This document shows, piece by piece, positions 34,301 to 47,102 of a DNA stretch of 64,000 nucleotides (position 1 is the stretch's first letter; every line of letters starts with the position of its first letter). The notes under the pieces were generated by a model. It did not search any database. It was not told where the DNA came from and was given only the letters and a program-made list of their open reading frames with translations. The DNA is from Copromyces sp. CBS 386.78. Its lineage: Eukaryota; Ascomycota; Sordariomycetes; Sordariales; Sordariaceae. The stretch lies in the NCBI GenBank assembly GCA_030685235.1, contig MU839253.1, positions 1 to 64,000 of the forward strand. The letters are read 5' to 3'. A program made the translations under genes and the position numbers.

Positions 34301-36250
34301 AGTAAATTAAATAAAACGTAACTTTAAGCGAATAGCTTATAATCCTAACGGTATTATTATATACGATAATTTTAATTATAAAAATACCGTTCGTAAATTA
34401 ATTAAAAGAAAGCAAAACTAAATAGTTAATTTAATTACAGCTAGTTTAGTACTTTACTTTAAGCTCTATAGTCCTCTTTAATAGTCGTTTTTCAACCGGA
34501 CTAAGAAATTTATAGGTAAAATAGTAGTAAAATACCTACTTCTAAAGTACAAAAATACTAATATTACTATACGATAGCTTATAAATTTCGCTATTAAATC
34601 TTTATTTCTTCGTATAAACGATAATATAATAATAGTTCGATTAATAGTAAAGAAGAAATTGCCAACTTTTCTTATTATTAAATAGGTAAAATATATAGAA
34701 TTACTAAATTTGTAAATTAGCGCTATTTACGAAAATAAAAGAAAGTTTGAAGGTATTTACTATATTTACGAAGAATTATAGAATAATTATTTAATATTTA
34801 ATAAGTACGAACTAATTTATCAATTAATTCTAATTTACAGTAATTAAAAAATTATCTCTTTTATTAAACGTATTTAATATTACGAAATTAAAGCTAGCGA
34901 ATAATAAGAATAAAAGAAATAGATACTTCCTATCCCTACTTTCTTCTATATTAAAATCAATTTTATTAAAATGTTGTTCCGTTATTTCTAGGATAGAGGA
35001 AAAGATGCGGCCTTCTTTATTACAATAATTTCGTCAAATATATTCTTTTTTCAACGCTTAAAGAATATTAAAAAGGAAAAAATTAAATATTACTAAGCTA
35101 TACCTTTAATTATATATAGATTTATAGTAAAAATTCTAATTTTCTTTATTTCCGAGTTTATTGAATATAGGGATCTTATTAATTTGACTATCGATAGAAT
35201 TAAATTAATAATATAAATTATATAAAATAAGGAAAATATATAAGAAATATTTGATCGTATTTAGAATATAGTATTTTCTATATACGGGTAGATTAGAGAA
35301 TATCTAAATATAAACGTTAATAAGAATAGCAATATTAATATCGGTAGAGAAGGACCTATATTAAAACCCGGACCTACTTCAACTTTAAAAATATAAATCG
35401 ATATCGAATTCCGAAGCTATTATAAATTAATATAAATAGTATTAATTCTTTTATTAATCTACGAAGCAATCCGGGCAGGCGACTATAGTTTTCTTCGAAA
35501 GATTATCCCTATCTTACTTATTATTTTCTATAGAAGAAAGTCTTAGAATTACGGCCTAGAAATACTATATTTTGTATAGCTTCTACATAAAAATATTTTA
35601 AATAATATATTTCGAAATACTATTCTAAAAGGTAGTTTAGTCCGTTAAATTACCGCTAGTAGTAAATATAAGCCTATTAATTTAATATTAGAACATTAAA
35701 ATAGAGTATACGCTATTAATATTAAGAATAATAAGAATTTTACTTACAATATCGAAGCTACGCTTATACAATTTACTTTTAATTCTAATATCTTTTCTAA
35801 TATTCGTAAAAGTATAAAAAGGCTATAGGGACGTATTGTTAAAAGTACTTATATTATCGGTAATCCATTTATAAATATTATTTCTTATACCTTTAAACTA
35901 TATAATAACGGTATAACTAAACGGAAATTAAAGCCGTTTAATAAAGTATTTAGTAAAATATAAATAAATATCTTTAATATACTAAATATTTACCTCCTTA
36001 AGCAATAAAACCTTATAAAGAAGCTAGCTAATTAGAATAAAGTTATTCCTTTTCCAAATAACGTTACTAATTAAAAATACCTCCCGAGTACAATTAAATT
36101 CACTATTTAAAACAGTATTATTAATTATAGCGAAGAAAGTAGACGGTTATTTAAAGAAAGAGCGGAAGATTTCTAAAATCTAATTATTAACGGCATTAAA
36201 GATATTTATAATAATAACGAATAAATATATTTCGGTTACCTTTAATTTAG
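34300..36250 (+). pseudogene. DUF6589-like protein remnant, RIP-broken
   Basis: Reading through stops on the + strand gives long recognisable stretches: IIIYDNFNYKN (about 34358), an ALQSSLIVVFQPD block (about 34470), INFIKMLFRYF.DRGKDAAFF (about 34960-35020), YGLEILYFVQLLHKNIL (about 35540-35595) and GSLVRQIT...KPINLILEH.NR (about 35630-35710). The pattern Y-LE-L---LLH--L, then hVN--G--GR---DLH-EH-NR, is what I associate with the fungal DUF6589 family, whose function is undefined and which is often repetitive. Codon changes are RIP-type. The family assignment is from memory of conserved spacing and is tentative. Confidence 0.5.
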
Positions 36251-37600
36251 AATTATTATAATAATTAGTAAAAAGAATAAAAATATTAAAAAAAGGAATT
36301 TAATACGGCTTATTCTACGTACCCTAATTAAATTGCTTTATAAATACCCCGCCGTAATAATAGAATACCCGTTAATAGCAACCCGAAAGATAGTACGTTT
36401 TACGGCGTACTTATATCTCCTATCCCCTAGCTAGCCCCCCTCTACGCTAATAGCCAACCGGATTAGATTTTGGGTATTAAAAAAGTAATAGGGAGGTAAT
36501 ATAGATGGAAATAGAGAAAAATAGTTATAAATAGTTATAAATAGGATTTAAATAAGGGTTTCTACAATTTACAATACTAATAGAAATATATAAACGTCTT
36601 TATATACCGCTATACTATAAGCGTCCCTATAGCACCCCTTATTGGGGATTAGTAATAATTAAAATAGGAGTATAAGGTTATAAAGATAGTTAGAGGCGAT
36701 TAGAGACGATTGGAAGTAGTTTTAGGATTATTTTTAGTAATAATATAATATAGTTATAGTACGGAAAATATATTCGGAGCTGGGTTATATTTAGTAATAT
36801 TTTAGCGGGTTAGAGTTAATTATATATATTATATTTTAATAATAACGTCGAAATTACCTCTTTCTATTTACTTTTTATAAGTTAGTAATCTAGCTATTGG
36901 AGTCCTACTCTATCTTTTCTTCCCTTTCCCCCTATTAACTAATAATAATATTTAAGTTATTTTAAGAATTATTCGGCCTTCTAGTAAATTTATTATAATT
37001 ATTTATAAGTTTGGTCTTCCCTATAATACGAATTTTTAAGTACTATATTATATTATAAGATTAATAAAAAGCGACGGCGGTCTACCCCCTTTAAGCAATT
37101 GTAGTTTTTTATATTGAAGAGTTGCTAATAGAAATTTAGTAAGTTTTACTAGTATACAATCAATCTCCTCCTATCCTTCTTATTATTATTACCATTATAG
37201 TGTTGACGGATTTTTAATTAGTTCTACTTTAACCTCTTTATTTTGAACCTTATTTTAAATTTTATTTTGAACCTCATTCTTACTGCTATACTCTACTTTA
37301 TATTACTCCGCTTTATATTACTCCCCTAATATTATTACCTCCGGTATTACCGAAGAATTCGAAGGTTCTCTAACTTTTAATTGAAGAACTTCTAATTAGG
37401 GAATATATATAATTATAGTAATAGTAGCGCAATTTAAAATATTGGCTAAAAGAGAGGAGGTTATATATAGACGAATAGGAATTAAAGGAGTTATAATTAC
37501 CGTTATTACTACAAAATTATTAAGAAGGTTATCAGTACGTAATTAAAGCTAAGTTTAGCATTAAAGTCGGGAATATTTTTTATTCTAATTTTTATAAACT
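36251..37600. other. AT-rich RIP block, unidentified
   Basis: No frame longer than a few dozen codons and no recognisable domain. A few GC-richer bits (36340-36450) remain. It probably joins the DUF6589-like remnant and the helicase remnant, or is a separate decayed repeat. Confidence 0.4.
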
Positions 37601-39650
37601 TTTGTAATTAATAAAAAATAAAATTCAATGAATTCGTTAATATATTCCTCTTTATACTCCTATTATCGTATAGTAGGGAACTTTTCTTCCAGCCTATTAA
37701 CGTTTGCAAAAGGAAGTACCTTATTCCGACGAGCGTTTGAATTATCGGTAAAAAGACGTACTATCGCATATTAAAACCGGATTAGCATTAGTATTTTTAA
37801 TACAATTTCGAATACTCAATCCGCTTTAAGGACAAATTCTTATACTTTCTCCTTACACTAATTATTAATATACAATACTACTTTATTTACTAATAACCCT
37901 ATTATTAATTTATCGAATACTTTATTTCAGTTACGTTTTAATATTATTAGGATTCTCCTAAGTAAAGGAATACAACCGCTACTATTATAATACTTTCTAG
38001 TAAGAATAGGCCGTTTATATTCGAAATCTTTATTAGGAAGTTCTTAAAAATAATTAAAAATAGCTTTGCGAAAACAGGGTGCGTTGAGAAATTTTATAAA
38101 AAGTAGGTCTTATTTTTAATGTTTGGTACGAGCTTTATCATTAAATTTCGACTATTTAACCTTATATTCAAATTTATATAAAGAATGAAAGCTCTTAGTA
38201 TTTAGCGATAGTTTATTATTAGCTTCTTCCTATCTATTTCCCCTTTTATTATTATTATTCTCGTTCTCGTTTTTATTTTCGTTATCGCTATTATTATCCG
38301 TATTATTCTCTTCGTCTATTAATATAATAATATTTATTAATTTACTAAGTACCTTTAGAATATACGGCTAACAAAATTATTGCTACTACTATTATTATTT
38401 TAATCGTTTAGGTTGCTTCTCCCCTAATTTAAAATAATTAAATACCTAATATAGTACGAAGAAGTAAGTTTCTCCCTATAAATTATTATTCTTCGGTTTC
38501 CATATTACTCTTTTAAAGTACTATTAAATATTAGGAATACTAGGAGTAGGGGGCATCCTAAACTATATAACTCTAACGATATTTAGTAGATCTATCCCTA
38601 TTCCTAAAAAAATGGTAGCTAAGTATATACAACAATTTATTAATTTAGTTGTAAAATCCTTATATATAATATCTTTATCGGTTAGACGGACTAAAAAATT
38701 ATATACTTTAACGATTTTACAACCTATCTCTTTATTGAAACTCTATATATATAAGTAGTTAATAATAATATTTTTTACTATAGTTAAATTATTCCGGTTA
38801 TTAATATAAATAATAATTTTTAGAATATCCTATTTAGTTACTAGGTTGAATTTATCTATAAAGAAAAATAAATAACGAAAATCTCTAATATAGTTGTAAA
38901 AAAGAGGTTGAATAATAATAGAGATTTTTAGCCGGTTTACCGATATTTTAATAATCTTAAGGTTTTTAGCGTTAAAATTAGCCTTCTTAATAATAAAATT
39001 CTAATAAATCCTAATTAGCGTTACTATATAACCGAATTAAGGGATACGGGTAGGAAGGAAAAAGCATAAAGTATAAAAATATTAAAACTCCTTTCGAAAA
39101 TCGCGCTATTCTAATATACAATATCATTCGTCGATAGTAAAAAAACTAATTTTTTTATAAAATTCTAGCAATCTTAATATAGCCTTAAATTTCGTATTAA
39201 TTATAAACTTTAAGCTTAATAGAATATATATATAATTTCTAACAATAATTTCGTCTTATATATTCCTATTTTATATATTATTAATTTATAAATTAAAAAG
39301 GGGGTAAGGCTAATACCTATTCGAATAACTATATCCTTATTAATCTATACCGGCTTCGAATTTAGTATTTTAGTAGTAATATTATTATATTAACTTTCTC
39401 CGAATTTAGTAAGCAGTATAATTTATATTATAATTTTATTATATAGGGCCGAAAATACGTATAGGATAATACTTTTTCTATAGCCTATTACCGCTACTAA
39501 TATTATATCTTTCTATTCGTACGCCAATTATACTACCGCTTTAACTTAACCTTTTCGAAGCTTTCTACCGTTAATAATATTTTGTATAACTTATAGTACG
39601 CACTAGGGATTAAAGGGGGGGTCGAAGTCAGATTCTATAGTATTAATACT
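37600..39650 (-). pseudogene. RecQ-type helicase remnant, RIP-broken
   Basis: On the - strand the segment 38700-38400 reads DKDIIYKDFTTKLINCCIYLATIFLGIGIDLLNIVRVIQF-like sequence, then PPTPSIPNI..YFKRVIWKPKNNNL.GETYFFVLY. That corresponds to helicase motifs V and VI of RecQ proteins (ATTSxGMGVDxPDI..VIQ; QRFGRAxR; GxAxFFVPY) with Gly/Arg/Gln codons altered by transitions. Downstream (- strand, lower coordinates) a Glu/Asn/Asp-rich run (about 38330-38230) and a tail follow. No intact motif I (Walker A) was identified. Multi-copy RecQ-like helicases are often subtelomeric in fungi. Confidence 0.55.
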
Positions 39651-42280
39651 ATATAAAATTAAGGAAAAAAATAATATATCGCGGGAAAGAAAAAATTATA
39701 CCCAAATATCAAAATTAATATAATCTCTATACTTATAAAGTTTTAAAAAGTTCGGATAAAAGACTATATTATAAAGAATGACGGACCGCCTAATTAAAGT
39801 ACATTATTATATAAAATTTTCACATTTTTACAAAAACTTTATATTTATATTAATTATATAAAAAAACTAAATATACTATTGTATTCGCCTTATCGAACTT
39901 ATTCTTACTATATATTTAATTTTGCCAGAATCTTTTATTAAATATTATTATTATTAATTGTTCTTAGCAAGCCTATCGTTTTATCCCTATTTGCACGACT
40001 ACTATCTAATCTAGAATTTAGACTTCTTTTTTAAGCGTTCTTAATTAATACTGACGAATATATTAAAAGAAACGATGTACGGACTACAATCTAGAAACTT
40101 TAGAAACTTTAGAAACTTTTAATTGAGAAACTAATACGCGCAGCGCACTAGCCAAATGTACGCGAAGCGTACGGGCCGTAGGCCCAATCCTTAGCGGCCG
40201 CAGGTCGCCCTCCCCCTGCCTAAAAAAGAGGTCTAATGCTGAGATAAGTAAAGTGCCCGGGTTGAAGCGCAGTCGTGAAGTGCGGCGCAGAGAGGAAGAC
40301 TACCCACCTAGCACAAAACATAGTGGAAGCCTGAAGGCAACAAGTGGATTGGAAAGAATGAAGTGCAGAGCGCACGCAGGCCGCAGGTCCCAGATACCCG
40401 CACAAAACTCAGGATGCCTTGCGCGCCTTCCGTCGTCGACAGCACACGATCAGTCCACCTCAATCTCGAGTCATATTGAAATTTGGATGGTCCTCTTCAC
40501 GTAGGGAAGGAACCGAGGCTGCGCATCAAGCGTGCCTGACGGGATCATGATTGGCATGGCATTAGCGTCAGGCGGTACTGTTAGTCCGGGCCGGAACGGT
40601 CCAGCAGGTAGGTACACTGTGTATGTGTGTGTGTACATACCTAGGTATATGTCGTTGTTTGTAAAATCAAAACAATTTGTTGTCAAGGAAAAAAAAAAAC
40701 TGAAGAACAAGGAGAATTCAAAAGTTCGATCATTTCTTTTCGTGGCCCGCTGTCAATTCCTCTCTCATACCTTAGCCAGCATTAATCGAACGGAGCCCGG
40801 GGTTTGGCGGTCGGCTTCCCCGCGATCGCATCATCCCCTGCGGGCCGGGATTATCATTAACACATTGGCTGGCCCCGCTCCAGCCCCGGTCGCCCCGATC
40901 CCGCTCCCGCTAGGATCGTCATACATACATACAAGTACTTGTACCAACGTATTGGCGGCAAAGATAAACTTCCATTCGCACTCCCGCGAACTATTATTTC
41001 ATTTCCAATTGCATGGTTCCAGTCAGTCGCCTCAGCGCTATACACATCGAACACTCCCTCCATCCATTCATTGTCTTTCTCTGCCGGCTTTCCATCTGTC
41101 TCATTTTGCAACTATCCCTTAGCCATTTCCTTTCTCTTGAGCTCATAGAAGACATACACACATATCTCTCGTCTAGGTTGAGAATCATCAATCTCTTTGC
41201 TGGACGGACTTCTAGCTCTGTTCATGGATTTTGCAGACATTACAATTTACACAACCCCAAGAAGATCGATTACAAGAGGACGGCGCCGATAACCCGTGGC
41301 TTCACGCGGAGCGGACAACCATTTCGTCGACAGTTCACTTTGACATCAGTTCTCTTTGCCATTGAATAACATCCTTTAACAACCAAAACGAAGGCTAAAG
41401 AGGCGTCGGTTGGTACCCCATTCGATTGGCTTTCCAGCTTCCGATAAGACATCGCCATCGACGAGCCATTCGAGTGGAGATCCCGCAATGGCAATCCCAA
41501 AAGGTCTGGTACTACTCTGAATATCACTGTAGTAGGCATTTGGCATTTTATCTAACATCATCTTTGCTATCTAGACGATTACCACCTAGCATGAGGTTGG
41601 GCCTAACCTCTTTAGGATTCCATTTTTCCATCTTTTGCACATGGACACGCTTGAGCGGCACCGGTATCTTCCACTTTGAAGCAACTACCTTAGTATGTAA
41701 CCGCCACCTACTACTACACTTCAACACACTGAACTGGTCTCGTCTCAGTTTACAGTGCAAACTCCTAAACATGACCGTCGACCCGACCCGAGTCGATGGG
41801 CAATTTCACCAACTTCACTGACCAGATACCTGTCTGAGCCTGCGATTATGTCTTATCTTACGGCCCTCGGCTCGCACAGTGGCGCGCCGTGTTTCACTCT
41901 GCGAGGAATGCTCGACATCATCTTTTCGTTCCCGGAGAAGCCATCCTTGACTGGCTGGATAACCGTTATCATTCTCGGAGGGGAAGCCATACCAAAGTCT
42001 CGGTATCCTGAATCCGCCCACTTTCTGATCTGCAGGTATGCTATCTTGCGTTATGCGTTCCGCTGCCATCAGATGCGGGGATCGTTGTGTGTCAGTACGT
42101 AGCTATTTAGGAATACGTACGCCATGGAGAGGAATAAGTATTGGCTCAAGGACTCGTCTGGTCTCTTGACTTTGGTTGAACGACATAATTCCCTTGGAAT
42201 TCAAGTCCTACGGCATACAAACCTTAAACCTCAAAGTTGTGTGTCTATGGCCGCCGGATCACAGCTTGTTTGGAATCAAA
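39651..42280. other. End of RIP block and intergenic region before the MATE gene
   Basis: AT-rich to about 40125, then an abrupt switch. The junction carries three AGAAACTTT repeats (40095-40120), then GC-rich short palindromes, including GTACGCGAAGCGTAC (40157-40171) and GGGCCGTAGGCCC (40172-40184). 40200-42280 is normal composition with many overlapping frames on both strands and no recognisable domain. It includes a GT-rich microsatellite (40616-40645) and CT-rich stretches (40960-41150, 41550-41650) of the kind found in fungal promoters and 5' leaders. Confidence 0.45.
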
Positions 42281-43970
42281 ATGTCGGGAACAACGCCATC
42301 CAGGGCCATCGGCCCCTTGGAACCTCACCCAGATGAGATAACCTCACTGGTCAGGAAACCTCCATCACTCCAGTCTTCCAGCACCCAAGTCGAGGAATCG
42401 GAAGCGTTCAACGTAGCCGAGTATAAGCTATGGCTATCCGAACTCACGCTGCTCACCAAGAATGTCATCCCCGTCATATTCACCTATACGCTCCAAAACT
42501 CGCTTCAAACTGGCTCCATACTCATAGTCGGTCGTCTGAGTCCGGAAGCCTTAGCCACGGCTGCCTTCTCGTACATGTTCGCCATGTCCACGGCTTGGCT
42601 GATTGCTCTGGGCGGCTCAACGGCTTTAGACACTCTTGCATCGAGCAGCTACACCGGCTCATCCAACAAGCATGATCTCGGCATCCTCTTGCAGCGCGGC
42701 CTGGCAGTCTTGACCGCATTTTATGCTGTCGTGGCTTTGATATGGACCTTTTCGGAGCCCTTGTTCCGGCTACTTGGCCAGGAGGAGTATATCTGCGTGG
42801 AGAGCGCCATGTTCCTTCGACGCCTCATACCCGGCGGGTTGGGTTATATCTGGTTTGAGTGCATGAAGAAGTTCTTGCAGGCTCAGGGTTAGTTGCCTAC
42901 TACTCACCCCCCTCAATACCTCGTCCACAACGTAAAACACCCCCAAAGTGCCAGTCACTAACCCATTTTCCCAAACAACAGAAGTTTACCGTCCCGGCAC
43001 ATACGTCCTTCTGATCACATCCCCTCTCAACGCCGCACTCAACTACTTCCTCATCCACAAACTCGGTCTCGGCCTACACGGTGTCCCCCTCGCCACCGGG
43101 ATTTCCTACTGGTGCTCCTTCTTCCTCCTCGTCGCCTACGCCACCTTCGTCCGCGGCCACGAATGCTGGGGCGGCCTCTCCCCTCGCCGAGCCCTCTCTA
43201 ACATCGGCCCCTTCATCCGCCTCGCTCTGCTAGGCATCATCCACGTCGGCACCGAGTGGTGGGCCTTTGAAATCGTGGCTTTAGCTGCCGGCCAACTGGG
43301 CACCATCGCCCTAGCCGCGCAGTCGGTGATCATGACGGCCGATCAGATCATCAACACGATTCCGTTCGGGTTGGGCGTGGCTGCTAGTTCGAGGGTTGGA
43401 AACCTGTTGGGGGCGCGCAAGGTCAAGGAGGCAAGCAGGGCGTCGCATTGTGCCGTGGTTCTTAGCGTGGTTACTGGTGCGCTGATACTGACAGTGTTGG
43501 TGAGTGTGAAGGATGTGTTTGGACGCCTATTCAATGATGATGAGAGAGTAATCAAGCTGGTCGCGGATGTGATGCCGTTTGTGGCGCTGTTCCAGATTGC
43601 TGATGGCTTGAATGGATCCTGCGGAGGCGTGTTGAGGGGGACGGGGAGGCAGTGGGTGGGCGCGGCAGTGAATTTGGTCAGTTACTATGGTGGTGCACTT
43701 CCGATGGGCATCTATCTTGCTTTCCACGGCTGGGGTCTCCGTGGGTTGTGGATTGGGCAGTGTGTTGCCTTGTATCTGGTAGGTGTGCTCGAATGGTTGA
43801 TTGTTGGCATGAGTAACTGGGAGAATGAAGTCAAGAGAGCACTGTCTCGGCTGGATGATGGAGGGTTTGGGGAAAGCGGTGCTCATGCGTATGCTTATGG
43901 AGCTATCGGGGAGGGCCAGGTCGATGATGCAATGGGATTGAGGCATGGGGGACGTGGCGTGTCAGTGTGA
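42281..43970 (+). CDS. MATE-family multidrug/toxic-compound exporter
   Basis: Integral membrane antiporter of the eukaryotic MATE group, expected to export organic cations or toxic metabolites in exchange for H+ or Na+. Exons 42281-42887 and 42982-43970 (intron 94 nt, donor GTTAGT, acceptor CAACAG; codon GAA spans it) give 531 residues, normal for fungal MATEs. The first ~60 residues are hydrophilic, then roughly 12 hydrophobic segments follow. Family marks include LQTGSILIVGRLSPEALA in the first half and PFGLGVAASSRVGNLLGA in the second, the repeated pore-lining MATE signature. The tail is Gly/Ser-rich. ATG 42281 (MSGTTPSRAIG) is preferred over the in-frame ATG at 42176 because the extra 35 residues look non-coding. 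The substrate cannot be deduced; neighbouring genes give no cluster context. Confidence 0.9.
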
Positions 43971-46900
43971 ATGAACAGTCGGTAACCCGCTAGTAGGATG
44001 CTGTAGGACTAGGTGATCAATCATCTGTGAGAGATGAAATAAAACCACTGGAGATATAAACCTTCGTCACTGATAGTTGGACTGAGCTTCCGTATCGAAC
44101 AGTTCACGGACATACAAAACCCTAACCCTTCATGAACAAAGAGTTTATCGCAGTGGCTCGCTCCTAAAACGGGCTAGAATAGGAGACTCGTGCATTTCTA
44201 TGATCAGTAAGCCGGTATATATTCTGTCAGTTCTGGCCAGACACTCGTCCAGCTTTTCAGGAAACGCTTGACAAGGGTTTGTTATGTGATGTTTCTCCAG
44301 CGATCAAGACTGAAGTACGCACACACATGTTACGCCCCGGCCTTGTGTCGGCTTGGACTTTTCTGCAAGGCGACAGCACAAAACACCTTAGCCTTCTTGG
44401 CTTGCCTGCTTGTCTTCCTTGTGGTTTTTTCTTCTTTTTTTTCTTTGAGAGAACGTTCCAGGCTTTCCAAATCCAAATGCCTATCCTAGGGCTCACCGCG
44501 GTAACCGTGGATGTCACGGGATGAGGCAAAACAATGAAGAGGTTTGCCCGAAAAGACGCACTGCCTCTCTCCAGGCGCAACGGGCACGACACTACGGTGA
44601 GTGGAGAACGTATGCCTGCCTTTCCCGATAAGAATAGGCTCCTCGGCTTTTCGCTCCCAAGGTCTCAAGGATGGCCAAACCTTAGTCAAAGACGTGATAG
44701 CTGAGCTGTGCCAATCAGGTGTGCAGCAGAAGGCTGACGTGCACTCCGAAAAAGGGAAAGAGCCTTTTTTGGTAGAGATTCGGGAGGTTGGCGAGGTTGG
44801 CACGATACCGGTATCTCGATCTCTTGAGGAGTGGCAGGACTGGAGAGGTGCCCGCGCGGCGCCCAGGCGGTGCGGTGCTGGCAGCTCTTTCTTTGGGTTC
44901 TTTGGCCTTGTCATGCATGCAGTGGGCGGTCCGAGGCTCTCTTGCCTCCTCTGATTCGACCAAGCATGCTAGATCATGAACGAGGCGGACGAATCGTTTG
45001 TTTTCTCGTTGGATCGTGGGCTTGCGGTAGTGCCCATACCATGCCATTATCGATGCCATGTCGATGCAAGCAGGTCTGGTTCGTCCGTCTGTGTCGTTCT
45101 GCCCGTTCCCGCCGTTCGTTCGTTGATGAGTCCTGTCGGGGCCAAGGGGACGAGGAAGCATTGAATGGGTAGAATAGGGCGTAAGCAGCAGAGGGGAATT
45201 TGGCCCAGAGCCAGTTGGAAATGTTTATCGTTGGGCACAGACGCATCCCCATGCAACTCTCCATGTCCTCGCCCCGTGTTTTGGTCTCCTGGGAAGAGTG
45301 AGTTCAAAAGAGCGTTTTTAAACCTGGCTTGGCCAAAGAGTTGTCTGAAGGGCGCCTGGATAGTTGCCCGATTCTAGGCAAAGAAGGCGATGGGAAATAA
45401 CACTGCGCAGTGACTGCACAAACAGACAAGGCAAAGGCGGCGGGGGAACGAGCGAGTGAAGCAAAGGCATCCATCGATCCATGGTCTCGGTCTTAGTCGG
45501 TCTGTAGGTGAGGCCGCAACGCTGCAGCTGACAGAATCCAAGCCTGGCGCATTGGGTACATGGCAAGGAAAAGTTAGGTAGGGGTCAGGGTGCAGCTCTA
45601 AGGTAGAGGCATGAGAATTGACACGGCCTTGAACTCCCGTCGGAAGGTGAGGAGCATTCTTCTAGCGGGCCATTCATCGAGGGCACCATGGTCAACATCA
45701 TCTTGATGATTGATGACAATAGTGTGTAGTACACTATCAAGCTGTGTCGCTATCAGCCCTCATCGAGTTTTGGTCGGCTCAACGGGAGTGGATGGCGACA
45801 AGGAGGAGGGAGGGAGGGCGAGGTCGGAATGGCATCTCGCTCTCAAGTGAGGAGTGCAGGGCCGTGTAGCGAACGAGGAAAGATGTCGGTAGGTCGCTGA
45901 ACGGTCAAAACATGACGGGATTGGACGGACGGGCCACTGGGGGCGGGGCTGGTCGCATCTGGTGCAATGCCGGAGAAGTGCTTGTGCACCAATCAGTCGG
46001 GGAGAAACGCTTTCCAAGTGGACGAGGCCGTGGCCGATAACTCTCGATAGGTGCTTCCCGGTGGGCTTCCAGGTGCTGTCAGCCCCGCTCACCAGGTCTT
46101 GTCTGGCTCCATCCGCATACATACGAACTTGTAGGTGCGTGCAGACATGGGGCCTTGGCGCCACCATCTGGCCAACCATCAGCCGCAAAGCCAAGTGGTG
46201 CTTGAACCTTGCACGCCCTGCGACAAGGCTAATTGAAAGCCGACCACCTGCCACTGCTACAGTCCCTCGTCGCTCCTTCCGTCAGGTAACTTCAGTTTAC
46301 CACCACAGCCTCACCTCACTGTATCTCAACCGGGGAGTACTTACTTATCTGCTTAACAGAGGTGTGGCTGCTGCACTTCCACTTCCCGCACCTCCTCATT
46401 TTCTGCTGTTGTTGAGGCGAGACAACCTGACCTCAGATTTCCCAATCGAGCCTGAACTCTTTCCCCCGCTTCTCTTTTCATCTTCTTGTTGTGGCTGACC
46501 TGACTTTCGCGACTCACCTCGAACAACAACAAAAAACAACATCACCGCGTCGACTCTGGATTCTACCCATCTCTCTCTTTTCTGCCCTTGCCCTGTCTGT
46601 CCTGTGTACGAGCTGTGCATAGGATAGTAATCAATCGCTGGCCCATCCTGCCAATTCACGGGTTTCTTCTCTGTTGATTGGCGGCCATTGTAATCCGATT
46701 CTCTTCCGACAGCGCAATTCTGCAATCAGCCAGACATCTCAGTCTCTTTAGGCTGTCGTGCTCACCAAACTAAATCCCCAAGACCGCCTCCTTGACGCAT
46801 CTGCTGCCGTCCAGGTCGGCCGCTCGTAAACGCTCGCTTGGGCTTTGTTGTGGTCTCGTCGAGTGCAGCCTTATTATCGAGCCCTCAGCCAAATTCCTGT

Positions 46901-47102
46901 ACCCTTGTCCTGGCCGGCCTGCCGTGTCCTTTGTGGCCTCGACTGATCCATACTACCGGGAACTGATACTGCTGTCTATCCTGCGCTTTCGAGCTTGCTC
47001 GGCCTAGAGGCAGCTAGCTACTTCCTTGCCCTGCCTTCGAACGCACAATCGTCGTCCTCCACCTCCATCCCGCCGTCACCGCCCATTGTGTGATACTCGA
47101 AA
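43971..47102. other. 3.1-kb intergenic region
   Basis: Normal composition with numerous overlapping frames of 60-178 codons on both strands (for example 44486-44914 -, 45760-46254 -, 45962-46498 +). None has a recognisable domain and all overlap rival frames. Pyrimidine-rich stretches at 46260-46620 and AACAACAACAAAAAACAAC at 46522-46540 look like the promoter and 5' leader of the downstream caspase-like gene. No gene is supported here. Confidence 0.5.

Noticed and set aside
40532..41821. 196-residue and other + frames upstream of the MATE gene
   Set aside because: Low-complexity Ser/Leu/His-rich translations of pyrimidine-rich promoter-like DNA, with rival frames on the other strand.
44257..46498. 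Several 100-178-residue frames on both strands
   Set aside because: Mutually overlapping, without recognisable domains or consistent splice structure.
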